From Magnolia sinica (lineage: Eukaryota > Streptophyta > Magnoliopsida > Magnoliales > Magnoliaceae): a stretch of DNA of 64,000 bases. The position numbers and the translations under genes were made by a program. The notes under the pieces are model-generated. The model saw only the letters and a list, made by a program, of their open reading frames with translations, was not told the DNA's origin and ran no database searches. Shown here in pieces: positions 1 to 12,632 of this stretch (position 1 is the first letter of the stretch; every line of letters starts with the position of its first letter). The stretch lies in the NCBI RefSeq assembly GCF_029962835.1, contig NC_080582.1, forward strand, positions 17,926,032 through 17,990,031, read 5' to 3'.

Positions 1-870
1 ACTCACCATCATACCCTACTTGATTACTGGTACAAATTACACTAAGGAATGTAAAAGCTTGTTACACTATGGAATGTAATTGACAGGTAATGCTAAGGAG
101 CATAAGATAATTGAAAGATAAGTTATATTTGATTTGTTTGGTTGGTACCAAACATTTTTTTCTATAGAATTCCATTACTATTTATAGCCTTAAGCTGAGT
201 ATCTGGATATTTTCAACATTCTAACGATCATTGTGATGATTTTAACACTACATGACTTTATGGAGACTTTTTTCTAAAATTGCCACCTATCCCGTAATTG
301 CTCCAGGCTTCCTTATCGAGTCGATCGCACTCCACTCGGCCGCTCGATCAACATCTGGATGACTCTCGGCCATTTGATTTGCTTTTTGTAGTCCTTTCAA
401 CCACTCCCTATCTCATCATCCTATCTACTGTGATTTGATAAAAATGCACTCCAAGTATCATTGAAGATCTTTAGTGTTATGGGGAAATCTAACTCGACAA
501 GTCAAGCCAGCTACAGACCTCAGAGCTCGGAGGGGAGACCTCAGGAATGTATGAACAATAAGCAGGGCCGAGTCCTCTCTCGTCACATCTCGGCTCCAAG
601 CCGCCATCTTCGTTTAATAACTCGACGACAATACAATCAATCTACGCACTAGTCTTGGTCCGAGGCTTGGAGCTGAGGCCATCTTGGTCCGAGGTCCATA
701 GCCGAAGCAAAGGGGATTCGCCCAGTCCCGACTATTAGTGCTCAGCCTCGGGTCGGTGAGGCCGAGGCTGAGGCCAGATGTGGATACTGTGAGTGCCGAA
801 CCAAGAAACCACCCAAACGCGAACGTGACCGAATATTTCAAGCGGTTACCCAAACTAATGTCTCATTAAC
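1..870. other. Intergenic or old repeat DNA, no gene recognised
   Basis: No open frame here resembles a known protein. Positions 300-840 are richer in G+C, with many TCGG and CCGAGG motifs like those in LTRs of large plant Ty3 elements, but no LTR end was found. The stretch ends in TTAAC (866-870), the left target duplication of the element that starts at 871. Confidence 0.5.
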
Positions 871-2540
871 TGTCACGCCCCAAACTCGGAATCCGGGCTC
901 ACAAAATTTCCGATCGCCGAATCCGGCGCCAACAGCCTCCGTAGAACCCCATTCTCGGCTCCCGGCACCCATTCACCAGGTTCCGATCCTGCGATACTAT
1001 AAGGAGGATTTATAATCATCAGTCTGATTCATAATGAGCATAACCAAAAGCATAACCCACGAACAATAATCACAAGAACACCACCACAAAATCCACTATG
1101 ATCAAATACTTTTGAGTACAATGCGCCTGAAAGGGGAAATACAACGTAACGAAAGAAACAAAACTCCAGAAGCTCGGCTGCACACTCCAACTACAGCGAA
1201 ACTATGGCTGCGACTGCGTTCTGGCGTCACTTGCACACATCAATCGTGCATAAGCTTATAAAAAGCTTAGAGGGTGGTGTAAGTATGTGCACAATATAAG
1301 CGTGCTCAAAATGCAAGGTCAGAGTAATGCGGAATCATGGTGATGAGTACATGAATGCAATCAGCCATACCAAGGCTATGCGGTGCAAGATATGAATGCC
1401 ATCAGCCATAACATGGCCATACGATGCGAGATGCAACTCAAGCATGCCAATCCTCAAAATGTATCAGTACAGTTCTCATTCTGGATAATCACCGGGGTTC
1501 AATACACTCCAAATGACACTGTCGCTCTCCTAGCCACACAGTCCAAGTGAGCGTAAGAAATCTCACTATCCGCCTGGCCAATAGTCTGCCAATACCTATT
1601 CGGCACGTCGATAGCGGACCCATTCGCGAGCTGGTTAAACTCAGCCTAGTATTGCCCCCTGCCCTCGGGCGAGTAAGGCCACACTCCTTTCCAACCGACC
1701 ACGACACAGTGGGAGACGCGGCCTCCTAGTATTCGGCCCTCATGCGCTTATATATCTACTCAGTCTCGACGTTGGAGTCATCTTCTGGTACCATCGGGTT
1801 TAGGAATTTTCACCCAGGGATATCTATGGCGCCCGTATGCTAGAACCAAATATTTTCGGTATCCAATCCTGCCATCCACGATGTGTCTATGGAGGCTATG
1901 GCCCTGATGTGGCTAGGGCATACAGTAACTACAATCACACAAATGCAAGTGCATGAATCACACTATCAGTCATGCAACAGTCCTGTGTGTACCATGCACT
2001 TATATGGGGCAACTCCGCCTATCAGGGAGCCCATAAGCAGTCCGCCCGAAGGCATATGATATGATCAGTCACTCTTCACATCAGGCATACATATGATGCG
2101 AATGATCATGAATCATGGATCTATACTAAACATGTATAAAGAGATGAGCTCTGTGTATAACGGAGATGGGCCTAGACGGCCTACTTACCACAAGTATGGG
2201 CCTATCAGTGGGCCTTGGGGAGAGTTATAATGCGGACATTTAACCAACATTATCAATGTGGACGTCAAACCAGCATTGCTCCCAAGGCGTGGCCCGTTAT
2301 AAGTGTCATTACATATGCTATGGTGGAGTCACACTACAAGGGACATTATGTTCATCCTATTGGGCCTCGACCCATGGGCCTCTAATACATCAAATGGCCT
2401 CATACATGGGTCTCACATATACATATGAAGGTGGGCCTTAAATTATCTCCAAAGTAGTTGAACAGTTGGATGAAACACATGCATCATGATGGAGCCCACT
2501 CTAATGGAGGGTATGGTTTACAATACATACATAAGTGGGT

Positions 2541-3090
2541 CCCATGTGGGGCCTACCATAATGTTTATTTCTCATACCCATTAATAAGGACATTCAAACC
2601 GGGGCCCACAGTAATGTTTATTTTCCAAGCAATCTAGGGCCCAACATAATGTTTATTTTCCAACCAACTGTTCATGAGGTCACGTGGACCGAGAGTAGGG
2701 CCCACTGTAATATTTATTTATTATCCAATCTATTCATAAGGTCACGTGGACCTGGATAGGGCCCACTGTAATATTTATTTTCCGTCCAAAATGGGCCCAC
2801 TGAAATGTTTATTTTCCATACAACCAGTTGATAGGGTGGTGTGGACCAAGGGCCCACTGGAATGTTTACGTGCACCTAACCCGTTCACAGGGCCATGCGG
2901 TCAGGGAGGGGCCCACCGTAATGTTTATTTTTCATCTAACCTATTGATGAGGTCACGTGGGCAGGGAGCCCACCGTGATGCTCATTTGACGTCCAACCTG
3001 TTTATAAGGTCACCTGGACCTGGGGGTGGATGTGGGGCCCATCGAAATGTGGTTCACAAATCCAACCCATTCATTGTGTGAGTCCCACCT
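2541..3090 (+). repeat. Array of about ten GGGCCCAC modules
   Basis: A module of the form GGGCCCACYGTAATGTTTAT, then a CCAACC-type stretch and AAGGTCACRTGGACC, recurs from about 2541, 2601, 2637, 2697, 2758, 2792, 2850, 2908, 2968 and 3033. Full units are about 58-64 bp; some stop early at about 35 bp. The copies differ from one another, so the array is old. The module also occurs singly in GGGCCCAC-family repeats elsewhere in the window. Confidence 0.75.
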
Positions 3091-3844
3091 GACTGACGGT
3101 CCATACCAAGTTTTAGCGACATCCAAAACTCAGGTACGCCCCACCAAATGATTTTATATGTTTAAGGCATGTCTTCACATGATTTTAAATGGTATGGCCC
3201 GCCTGAGTTCCGTTTATGGCTGATTTTTGGGGTGGACGGCTGGTCCGAGGGGACCCATCAAATGCATGGTGCTGATGGCCGAAAAGCATCGAGGTGGGGC
3301 CCACAGTTGGGCCGTGAGGGCCTGTTCGGTCCGTCCGCCCGCCCTCTGACAGCTGTTGCTGCCTCTGATTCTATTTTTTTTTGAAAAATCAGTGATCTGG
3401 TGGTTTTTGATAGAGGGGGCCCACCACAGACGAATCCATCCCAGCCATTGGTCCCTGTAGCTTGATATAATCCCATCGAGTCCAATATTGGGTGGTTTTT
3501 TGATATACAGGAGCATCAGGGAGGTATTTTAATGGAAATACCGCTATTTCCTTTGGTATGGCCCGCTTGATTATCAGATTAGTCCAAATTTTTGGTTCAA
3601 CGGTTGAAATGAACTGGGTAACGGAATAGACGGTGTGGATCAGTCTCGTACATCAAAGTGGGGCCTGCATGGGCAGCCTACTCCAAAAAGGCCCCCTTTT
3701 TGGAGTTTTGCTAGCTTGTGAGTACACACCACTGTCAGTATACACACTCCATGTTGGCCACGCCCGTCCAGCATCCAGTGACGCTGGACGGTGTGGATAA
3801 ACACATGCATTGTGGTGGGTCCCACATGGACGTGGCCCACCAAA

Positions 3845-3957
3845 TATATACATATAATATATATATTATATTATATATATAATACATATTATATTATATA
3901 TATTATATATATATTATATAAAATATAACATATATATATATATATATATATATATAA
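3845..3957. repeat. AT microsatellite
   Basis: About 110 bp made only of TA, TATA and ATAATATA runs, inside the solo LTR. Confidence 0.95.
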
Positions 3958-5252
3958 AGCATTTGGCCCATCTAAACAGTGGATGGTGTGGATCATCACC
4001 TACAATAGGATGGGCCACACCGTCTGATGTAGATGGACGGGTAGATATAACACATATTGGTGGGATCCACACCATTACAAAGGAAGAGAGAGAGAGAGAT
4101 ATACGGTGAGATAGAGGAACCCCGCCACTATGGGCCCTCTTGATTAAATCACATATATCCAAATGGGTCCCACCAACAAGTGGGCCCTAAAATTTAAAAT
4201 AATGACAAATCACCCACCTTATCTTCCTTCTTCTTGGTCCCTTAGACTCCAATGCTCCTTAGCTTGCCTTTTGATGGAGGTTGATGGACTTTTGATGGTT
4301 GAGATGGAAGATGAGAAGGTGTACCTCACTTGGGAGGGAGAGGAAAGCTTGGACGTGAGAGGGGTTCTTAGTTGCTTGGAGAAATGAGGGAGAGAGAGAA
4401 GATATGGATGGGTGAGGTAAGGTGATGGAGTGATGGTTATAATTAATGAAGCATGGGTTAGTTTGAAAAGTGAGTAAAAGAGGGATGGGTGAAGAGAGAG
4501 AGAGAGTTGACTTTGTGGAGAAAGAGGGATGGGTTGTTGTACTTGAGGTGAGGCTTGCATTAATGGTTGATTGATGTGACTAATTGTAGAGATTCCTTCG
4601 AAATCCGCAACGTGCGGTGTTTCTTCGGAATAAACGCAGATCGACATCTTCTAGCCTGGGTATCGGTTCGGTGCGCAAGTCACGGCGTTGGAACCGCGGC
4701 GACGACGCGGTCGCCAAGACATAGGTTTCGGATCGAGCCGACGTCGGTGTGCGAGACCTGGCTTACGATCGCACGCAAACGTCGGATACGGTGCGAAGGT
4801 TGCCGAAATTTGACTGGAAGGACCGCGGAAGCCAACGGAATGGTACGGACTAAGACACGGGTCTTACATTAACTAAAGATTGAACAACAAATTAATGAAA
4901 GTAGTTTAGAAATTAAAGCCGCATACCCATCGATCTCTCCATGCGACGCACTAGAGTCAACTCATACCTCATCCACATATCCTACATACCGAATACGATT
5001 TGATAGCGTCAATGACTATCCCAGTGAGGTATAACCCCCAAGATTTATCATATCATCAAAATAATTAAGCATAGTTATTAGAGACAGTGTATAATAAGTA
5101 TTACACAATGATTATCATGGAAATCAGATAAGGTTCATCAGATACGCATTCATTAAATAAATTACATAAGATAATCTTGTTTATATGCATGGATGCATGC
5201 ACATGCTCACAGACCTAAGGATGCACATCCAGCTGGTAAAAAGTCACCTAAT

Positions 5253-5510
5253 GAGAACTAGTCACCCGAAAAAGTACTCAAAGGTACGCTAAAGGAGAAC
5301 TAGTTACCCGAAAAAGACTATACAACGAGGTCACCCAAGGAGAACTAGCCACCCGGAAAAGTACTCGAAGGTATGCCCAAGGAGAATTAGTCATCTAGAA
5401 AAGACTATGCAACGAGGACACCCAAGGTAGACTAGTCTCCCGGAAAAGTACTCAAAGGTATGCCCAAGAAAAACTAGGCACCCAGAAAAGTCCATGCAAC
5501 CAGGACGCCC
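5253..5510. repeat. Higher-order tandem repeat, 87-bp period, three copies
   Basis: Two related subunits of about 42 and 45 bp alternate. The first carries CACCCGAAAAAGTACTCAAAG, the second ACCCGAAAAAGACTATRCAAC. First-type units start at 5253, 5340 and 5427; second-type units at 5295, 5382 and about 5468. The fixed alternation at an 87-bp period shows that a dimer was amplified. Confidence 0.85.
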
Positions 5511-6958
5511 ATAGTGGTACGAATGCACAAAATAATAATTTACGATTACCCGGTAAAATACTCTATGCTACAGCCCATAGTGATCCAAGAAAACCCCTGT
5601 GTCTTACATTGACCGCCCGGTAAAGTCTGTATGCTATAAAAATGCATGATTAACCTAACCATTATTATTCCAATTTCAAACAATCATTTTAAAAAAGCTT
5701 AAAGGTCACTATGGGGGGTTTGTCACCCAACATAGGCCGACAGATCAGGCATAGTGTCCCATTCCACCATCCCTAGCTCATGAGACTATCAAATATAATG
5801 TTTTAAGGGTAACCTCTTCAACTAGTGGCCAATCGTAGTTGAACAAGTTGAACTTACTACCGTAAAATTATATAAAATAATCCATTAAAGCCACGTGGGG
5901 CAATTGTTCCATAAAAGCCACAAGGGCCAAATATTCCACCTAAAAGTGTGATAAAAATGGATTATTCCACAAAAGCCATATAGGCACAAATGATCCACAA
6001 GGTGGTAAGTATATAATGTAAATTTATTTAATCCATTACACAGATGGCCACTAGTTCGAGGATTTCCTAAAAACACTATCAAGTAAGCATAAGTGATAGA
6101 ATGAGCCATGTACAATGTCATTAACACTCACAAATGTAAAATACGCATCAGAGTAGGGATATTAGTGATTCATAGCATGTTAAATTACTTGAATTTAAAT
6201 CTAAACATGTCGCATTTATAAAGGATTACTCAAATGGAACTAACATTCATCATCATTTTCACATTTTACTATATTAAGTAATCAACAAACCCAATGAACT
6301 AAGTTAAATATCATGACGTAGAAAAGCTTGAAGGGTGATCCTCACCTTTCAAAAGTCAAATTGGCTTCCTATATTGTTGGAATTGTTTGCACCTGTCCAC
6401 GAATCTAATTCCAACCGCACTTTAAACCGTTTGGTCATTTAGATCGCAACACCAATCCCTAAGATTATTCTAATATTCTTAGGGATTAAATAATGTAGGA
6501 TTTGAGTATGAATCTATGATTAAGAGGAGGTGGTTCGAATTCTAATATAAGAATAATATAATTAAATATTTGTTGTATTGAAATTTAAACTAAAATTCTA
6601 AAAATCAATTTCTATGAATCGCGATGCGACTCGACTCAATTCGAATAAACTCATATGATTCGAATTGATGTGAATTCACCTCTCTACCAAATTTCATCAC
6701 ACTACCTTGTTAGGGTCAACTAATTGTGATGAAATTAAACTTAGTCAAACAAGTCCAATTTAGCGAGACGACTCAATGAGTTGACTCAATGAGTCGGCAC
6801 GTTTATTAAAGAAATGACATAACCCTATCTTCCTTGGAATTAGGCTTGTGAAAAGTACTGAAATTGGGAAAAGTTACTAACCTGGCTAGGCTTGACCTGG
6901 CTTGCTGCGGGGTTAACGAGTTGACTCAGTGAGTCAACTCAGTAGAGTACAAATCCAT

Positions 6959-6994
<36 letters not shown>

Positions 6995-7606
6995 TCAGCT
7001 TGGATAGGTTTGGACGTGGCCCAAATGCAGCCCAGACCTGGCCCAAACTCGGACCAAGTCATCCTGACTCTATGTGACACCAACATGCTCTCTCCCTCTC
7101 TGATCTTCTCCTTTCTACTTTAATTTCTTCCTTCACCTCTCTTATTCTTCTTCTTCTTTGTTTCTTTCATCTTCACCTGGATGAGAGTGGGCCTGAACTC
7201 GCCCAAACATGCAGCGATTCGAGCCGAGTCATCTCCACTCGACACTACAGTCAAGGCAACGCGGCTTCTCCCTCTTCTTCCTCTTTCTTTCTTATCTCTT
7301 CTATCCTCTCCCCTTCTCTTCTCCTTTTCTTTGCTTCTTGAAAGTCCAGGAGCATCTGGACTCAACCCAGACACAACCCAAACTCGACAGACTCGAGTCG
7401 AGTCTCAGTGCGGCACGACGGCAGCCGCCAGCAGCTCATCCCCCACGCCTCTATTCCTTTCTCTCTTTCTTTTCTTCTTCTCCTGCTTCTTCTCTCCTTC
7501 CTTTCTTCTTCTGTTCATCCTTCCTGCATCCAGATGGAACCTGGCTCTGCCACGACTCGGCCACGACTCGAACGGGTGGGTGCGACACAACTCAGAGCCG
7601 CTCCAT

Positions 7607-7607
<1 letters not shown>

Positions 7608-7649
<42 letters not shown>
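7608..7649. repeat. CT microsatellite
   Basis: An uninterrupted (CT)n run of about 42 bp in a pyrimidine-rich stretch (about 6960-7660). The long serine- and leucine-rich frames read through this area come from this composition and are not taken as genes. Confidence 0.95.
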
Positions 7650-7653
<4 letters not shown>

Positions 7654-9402
7654 GAATTTTTAGGCCGACTACCCAAAATAGAAAGAGAGCTTTTATAGCT
7701 CTTGAAAGCCTTTCCAGAACTTTCGATAGCAACTAATCAGATGATTCGTTGCGGTATCTTTTTCCTTTAACCGATCCATAATCGAGGTGGTGGACCTCAG
7801 ATATGCTTGCATGGATGAAATCCAAAGATGCAATGGAACTTCTAACATCGTGGCCCACAAAATGAACGAATCTGATCAGTCAGTGGGGTCCACATAAGGG
7901 GAAATGGGTTTTCCCGACATAAGAGGAAGATGATCCACGTTCATGGTGGATTTTGATCGAGTGGGCCATCCTTCGTGCTGAGGCACATTGACGGTCTGGA
8001 TAGGTCTAGGGAGCATTATGGGGTCCACCATTTCGATGGCTGACCACCATTTCTCGGTGGGTTCGAAGTTTAAGTTGTGGTGGCGTTTTGTGAGAGAAAA
8101 CCCTAGAGAAAACGGAGGGAATGGATGGCTAGGATCATCCCACATAAATGGCTGAGATTTAAGAATGAGAAGGCACGCGTGATACGTAGAAAACGGTTTC
8201 CGTTTTCAAAAATATTCGCATGCACAGCTCTTCTTAAGCCCGTGCTTGTGTGTAAACACGTGGTCAACTACATGTGGGACTCATGGGATTTTGGTCAGAT
8301 CTGTGTCGTGAACATGATAGATGGTTTGGATTGGTGCAATGGCCCATGATGGTGGCCATGATCAAGCCCAAACAGTAGTCTTCCATTTAAACTGCAGTCG
8401 TGCGGGAGAGAGGAGAATTCCTCCTCTCTTTTTTTTTTTTTTTTTTAATTTTTATTTTAAAGTCCATCGGGTCAGCGCGGTCAAACCCGAAGAACGGTTC
8501 TGGTGTAAGGTGGGTGCACGCACAGATGGTGCACACACCTCTTTGGTGGGGTCCATAGGGATGTACTTAGTATATCCGCTCTGTCCATTCCGTTTGAAGG
8601 GCTCAATCAGAGCCTTTGACCAAGTATCAAGCAGAATCAAAGTTCAGGTGGGTCAAAATTCTCTGATTTGAGCATCTATGGACGTTTTTTTATAACACAA
8701 CGATCAGATCTATTCCAAGTTCGATCCACCTTGAGACACAGGGTTTCTGAACTTGTTTGAGACTAGTTAGTGGTGGATTTAGTGATTAGATCATTTAATC
8801 TAGATGGTCAGTGTTGGATCATTATATTGAGTGATGTTAGCCTAACCATAAGTAAGCCTAATGATCTAGGCCACAAATTCTATGATGAACGTTTAATTAC
8901 CTTCATTCAAGGGTCCTTATCATACAGAAATTGGGTTTTTAAGTACTGATGCTATGCGATCCAATTGTTGGACTGCTTTACAATTCGATTATCAACAATG
9001 GAGTTTTCTAGATTAATCTAGATTGGGTTTTGCAGTTGATTTCTAAGATATATGGTCACGATCTCTAAATTTATGGTTAATCCACAATCTATAAAAATCT
9101 GATGGTCAATTCATTCCATAAAATGAATTTCTCGATGATTTTGGGTTATAAGACTAATTGCATGGAATTTAATAGCTAATACGGGGTTGAATAGCCAATC
9201 TGTTACATTAGGGTGGGGGTTTTATCTGATTAGATATTAATGACTAATGTGTAGGCTGGATGGCTCAATCTATGGATGAAGATGGTTCCTACTGGTCCAA
9301 TTTATGTCAGAGTGAAGTGAACCCTCAAATGAGTTAGGTTTGTGTAAGCACTAAGTTAGGTCTTCATGGTGACACCCGAGTATAGAAAGTACGAGGTGTT
9401 AC

Positions 9403-9600
9403 AATCTATCCCCCTTAAAGAGAATTTCGTCCCCGAAATTCTACACTCCTATTATCCCCACTAACAGGAATATCTGTTTTAATATTTCTACTCATTCACT
9501 ACTTTCCTTTTAGAGTATATTTGTGTGTATTAATTATCAAAGTTTGGATTTGTTATAATCTACCCCCCTTAAAGAAGAATCTCACCCTCGAGATTCGATA
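9403..9600 (-). promoter_or_regulatory. Polypurine-tract-like motif, present twice (fossil part)
   Basis: On the minus strand a purine run containing TTTAAGGGGGATAGATTG directly precedes the LTR-like start at 9402. A similar block (pyrimidine run about 9561-9572 on the plus strand, then a CCTCGAGATTCG stretch) lies about 155 bp to the right. Such tracts prime plus-strand synthesis in LTR elements. The doubling suggests a local duplication or two elements placed end to end. Confidence 0.45.
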
Positions 9601-10690
9601 GCGTACATCCCAATTATTATGGTACAAGTGGTAAGGTTATCCTAAAGGTACAATACGATTTTCTATTTTTCAGTGTTCGAGCTAACACGAATGGATGGTT
9701 GTAATGAGTTTGAGCCCAATATGTCGATCCTCTGCTTGCGCAGAACAATGGAATCGCCGGTATCGTCTTCCAATCCTAGTAATTCTGGATCTTCTTCTTC
9801 ATCAAGGCATTGAGATCGTTGAGGTCTGCTAGGATTAAAATTTGGATCAAACTGCATATACTTTGCTTAAATGCGTTTCCGTCAGTTCATGATCCTGATT
9901 AATTCGGACTCCTGGAAAAATGTCATATAATCGTTGCTTTTCACAATGGGAGTGCTTGAAATCTATGTGAATAGACACCATGACTATTACGTTTCCCCAA
10001 CATATTCTGATCGCCTAATGCACCACCTGGAAATTTCAGGACTAGAATTTATGAAGTTTGAATTTGAAATCTGCTAAACTCATCCAAATTATTAAATCTA
10101 GTCTTAATGTGCTCAGTCTAGGGCCGGAAATTTACCAAAATTTTATAACTTCACCTTTAGTTAACCTAAATGTTGAAACTTGAGAGAATCATCGCCTCTA
10201 ACTAACGAGATATATTAGAAAATTTTAATTACAATTCCTTAAGTCAAGGGATCACTTATATTCAATCTGATGCATAACATGGTGGGTAAGGAGTTCCCTA
10301 ACATGCCTAAGTCCGTTTCATTTGTTGAATTTTGTAATAGTGTTATTTCTAACTACTGAATTTATTTATTTTATTATTATTTTAAAAAAAAAATTCAAAT
10401 CCTAGATTTCTAAAGATTGTTCCTTGAGAGTCAAGTCTAAGGAATGTTCTAACTTAATCTTAATTGCATCATAGTAGGTATTTGTTCTCCCCACGGTACA
10501 CAGGTTTAGTTTCTAAGTTCAAATGACTAAAACTGAATTATTCAAAGGGCCTAAAGTTTTAAGTTTCTACGTTCTCAATTGTCCTTAGTTCCAAAGGGAA
10601 TTTCTCATAAGTTCGAATGGTATTCCTAAAAAATTTCTAAGGGGGCCTAGGTTTGGATTTTAAGTCTAGACAAATAAGCAGCGCAGCGAT
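9600..10690. other. AT-rich decayed sequence, no gene recognised
   Basis: No frame longer than about 65 residues looks real. A short minus-strand acidic frame at 9663-9857 matches nothing I know. The position beside a purine tract suggests decayed internal sequence of a Ty3 element. Confidence 0.4.
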
Positions 10691-10699
10691 CAAGCTCTC

Positions 10700-12000
10700 A
10701 ATTGACCATTGTATATTGTTCCCCAAGTTATTGGAGTTCTGAAAGAACTCCTAGTATTTTTTGAGGAGGCTGACGGCCTATGGGAAGCCTAGCAACGTCC
10801 TGGAAGAAAGAAGAAAGGTTATATTTGGGGGAGCGGGAGAAGGAATCTATTCCTTTTGTAAGAGTCTCCTCCATTATCCTGATCGATAGAGAAAGAGGAT
10901 CCATTGGAGGTTAAAGCAATGGCAGCGAAGGCCCTGGCTCGAGTTAGCTTTTGGTACAGTTTAGAATCCAAGCCTCGTTTTTATAGATAGGATGTAACAA
11001 TAGATGCATGCAAGGGGTGATGTGATGATTCAATTCTCAAGACTGAACGAACCATTCCTACTAGTGAAGCTTTGATGAGACAGACATGACTGACGACTGC
11101 TAAAGGACTAAACATGTATGTTATATTGTACAAACGAAGCCAACTGTTAAAGTGTTGCCTAAATCACGACCGGTCTAAAGCTACCCCTTGACTGTTCGAA
11201 TTTTATTCATAATGAAAGTCACATAAATGAGAGCCTCAGAGCGGCCGATTACATAGACTGGGCTATTTACAAGATGATGTAGATAAATAAGAACAAGAAC
11301 AAGATGGGAGCTATAAGTGAGCCAACTTGAGTGCTTCGAATCTTTTAGTAGCTTCAACTTTCACTTCTCTTGCCACTCTGCGCCTTTCAATCCATGAAAT
11401 TTGTTAGTTTTCCATCTCCGCGGAGGTACGCTCGATGTAGGCCAGGCACCGATTGATCTCCACCCACTCCATTTCGGCTGCTCTCTTTTCAGTTCCAATG
11501 GATTCAACACGAGCCTGATAGAGACAACCTGAGCTTCAACGAACACATTCAGTTTAGCGTTCTCTGGCCAATCATGATTCGGGTATAGCCGATTGGTCTT
11601 GCCCAGGTCAGCAGTAAGATTGTTGCGGGCACGTCTCAACGTTCGCAACATCTATTCGTTGAACTCGTGCTCGCGAGTCCGTTGTAACACTTTCTTCCAA
11701 GCTGCTTAATAACGAGCTGGCAGAGCCCTGCTCTTAGCACTAAGGGCTAAAAGGCATGATAGAGCAGCCAAACACCGCTCAATTTCCCTTTCCACATCGA
11801 AGAAGTCATCTCTGAGTTGCCAGAGCTCAAAGATAATTTTCAAAATCTCATGAGGAGGTTGCTGGTCTTCAGGAAGATCATCGTTGTCCCTAAGGAAAAG
11901 AAAAGGATCGCTCGTGAAAGAGGAACGCGAAAGAGATTCAATGCCTTCTTTAAAGATTTCCTCCATAATCCCAATTGCTATGGCAAGGAAATCCATTATT
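10700..12000 (-). mobile_element. Two related minus-strand reading frames of unknown function, probably LTR-element accessory ORFs (fossil)
   Basis: A minus-strand reading frame spans roughly 12000-11350 and is broken. It is rich in E, R, L and K and looks helical. A second, shorter relative lies at about 10990-10700; both contain an IMEE stretch followed by a G-I-(D/E)-S-(L/F)-S-R pattern. The purine tract and Tat-like LTR at 12626-13439 point the opposite way. Antisense ORFs between pol and the 3' LTR are known in Tat-lineage elements such as Grande, so that is the best guess. I recognise no domain and assign no function. Confidence 0.4.
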
Positions 12001-12632
12001 GATGAAATTGGTACAACAGAAATAACAATTCAAGCAAGCTTATGAAAGGAAATTTGAAGCCTAACCACCATTTTTATGGAGTGAAAATACGACAGTTATA
12101 GGCATGTAGGGTGCGGAGTGACGATGTGTTATACGAGATAAGGAGAATCGTTCTCTGGGATTACGGGGATGTGGCGAAATAAACACAAATTTTGATAAAG
12201 CATGACGTCATTGTTATGGATAGGGAATGACATGAATGTACGAGGAGAAGGCTCACTGTTCATCAATGCTTCAAGTATACAAATCAAGTCAACTACTAAA
12301 GCTATTATTGAAATTGAGCGACATGTTTAAATGAGAAAGCAGTTGATTACATAAAATTTATTTAAGGATATGAATTTATTCATCATCATGTTGGTCATTG
12401 ACTGCATGATTACAAAAGGGAAAAACATAAAGAAAAATTCTGAAAGCAAGCATACAAGTTAGATCTTCATATTCTCAAATTCCATCCGACGCCTCGATTC
12501 GATGCGACCAATGGTAAAACAACTGGTCGAACACGGTTCATATTGGGCGACATGTGCAAATGTTTAAGGACAACATTAATGAAGCTTCAAACATCGCTCT
12601 CTTTCCTTGAAAGGATAATGATGAGGGGGCAA
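12000..12632 (+). other. Untranslated 3' internal sequence before a Tat-like LTR (fossil part)
   Basis: No coding frame is seen. The interval ends in GATGAGGGGGCAA (12620-12632), a purine tract just before the TG start of the LTR at 12633. Confidence 0.45.

Larger units (their letters stand above)
871..4868 (-). mobile_element. Large solo LTR, Ty3/gypsy type (fossil)
   Basis: Read on the plus strand this 3998-bp unit begins TGTCACGCCCC and ends GGTCTTACA, so it has TG...CA ends. It is flanked by identical 5-bp repeats TTAAC at 866-870 and 4869-4873, the mark of an LTR-element insertion. No gag or pol is seen, so a solo LTR is the simplest reading. The minus orientation follows from the usual plant pattern of LTRs starting TGTAA-ACCC and ending GGGGCGTGACA. 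An inverted relative begins at 62586. Inside are an array of GGGCCCAC modules, an AT microsatellite and a GA-rich tract. Confidence 0.7.
4869..9402 (-). mobile_element. Probable LTR-like sequence of a second Ty3 element (fossil)
   Basis: Read on the minus strand, 9402 begins TGTAACACCTCGTAC directly after a purine tract (9403-9418), the junction of internal region and 3' LTR in plant Ty3 elements. The unit would extend leftward; its far end was not found and may be hidden by the solo-LTR insertion at 871-4868. The interval carries a higher-order tandem repeat (5253-5510), CT microsatellites at about 6961-6990 and 7608-7649, a T-run near 8430, and GGGCCCAC-like stretches between 7780 and 8700. 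No coding sequence is credible here. Confidence 0.4.

Noticed and set aside
2746-3081. 111-residue plus-strand open frame
   Set aside because: It only follows the GGGCCCAC module array; the peptide repeats because the DNA does.
4219-4872. Open frames on both strands (142 and 101 residues)
   Set aside because: They lie in the GA-rich and GC-rich end of the solo LTR and show no domain; a related sequence at 62.7-63.2 kb is in the same non-coding setting.
5253-5510. CRISPR-like regular repeat
   Set aside because: The whole unit repeats with no unique spacers, in a plant nuclear context; it is a tandem repeat.
7181-7736. Overlapping frames of 160 and 175 residues rich in Ser, Leu and Phe
   Set aside because: They come from a CT-rich tract with microsatellites and have no protein-like features.
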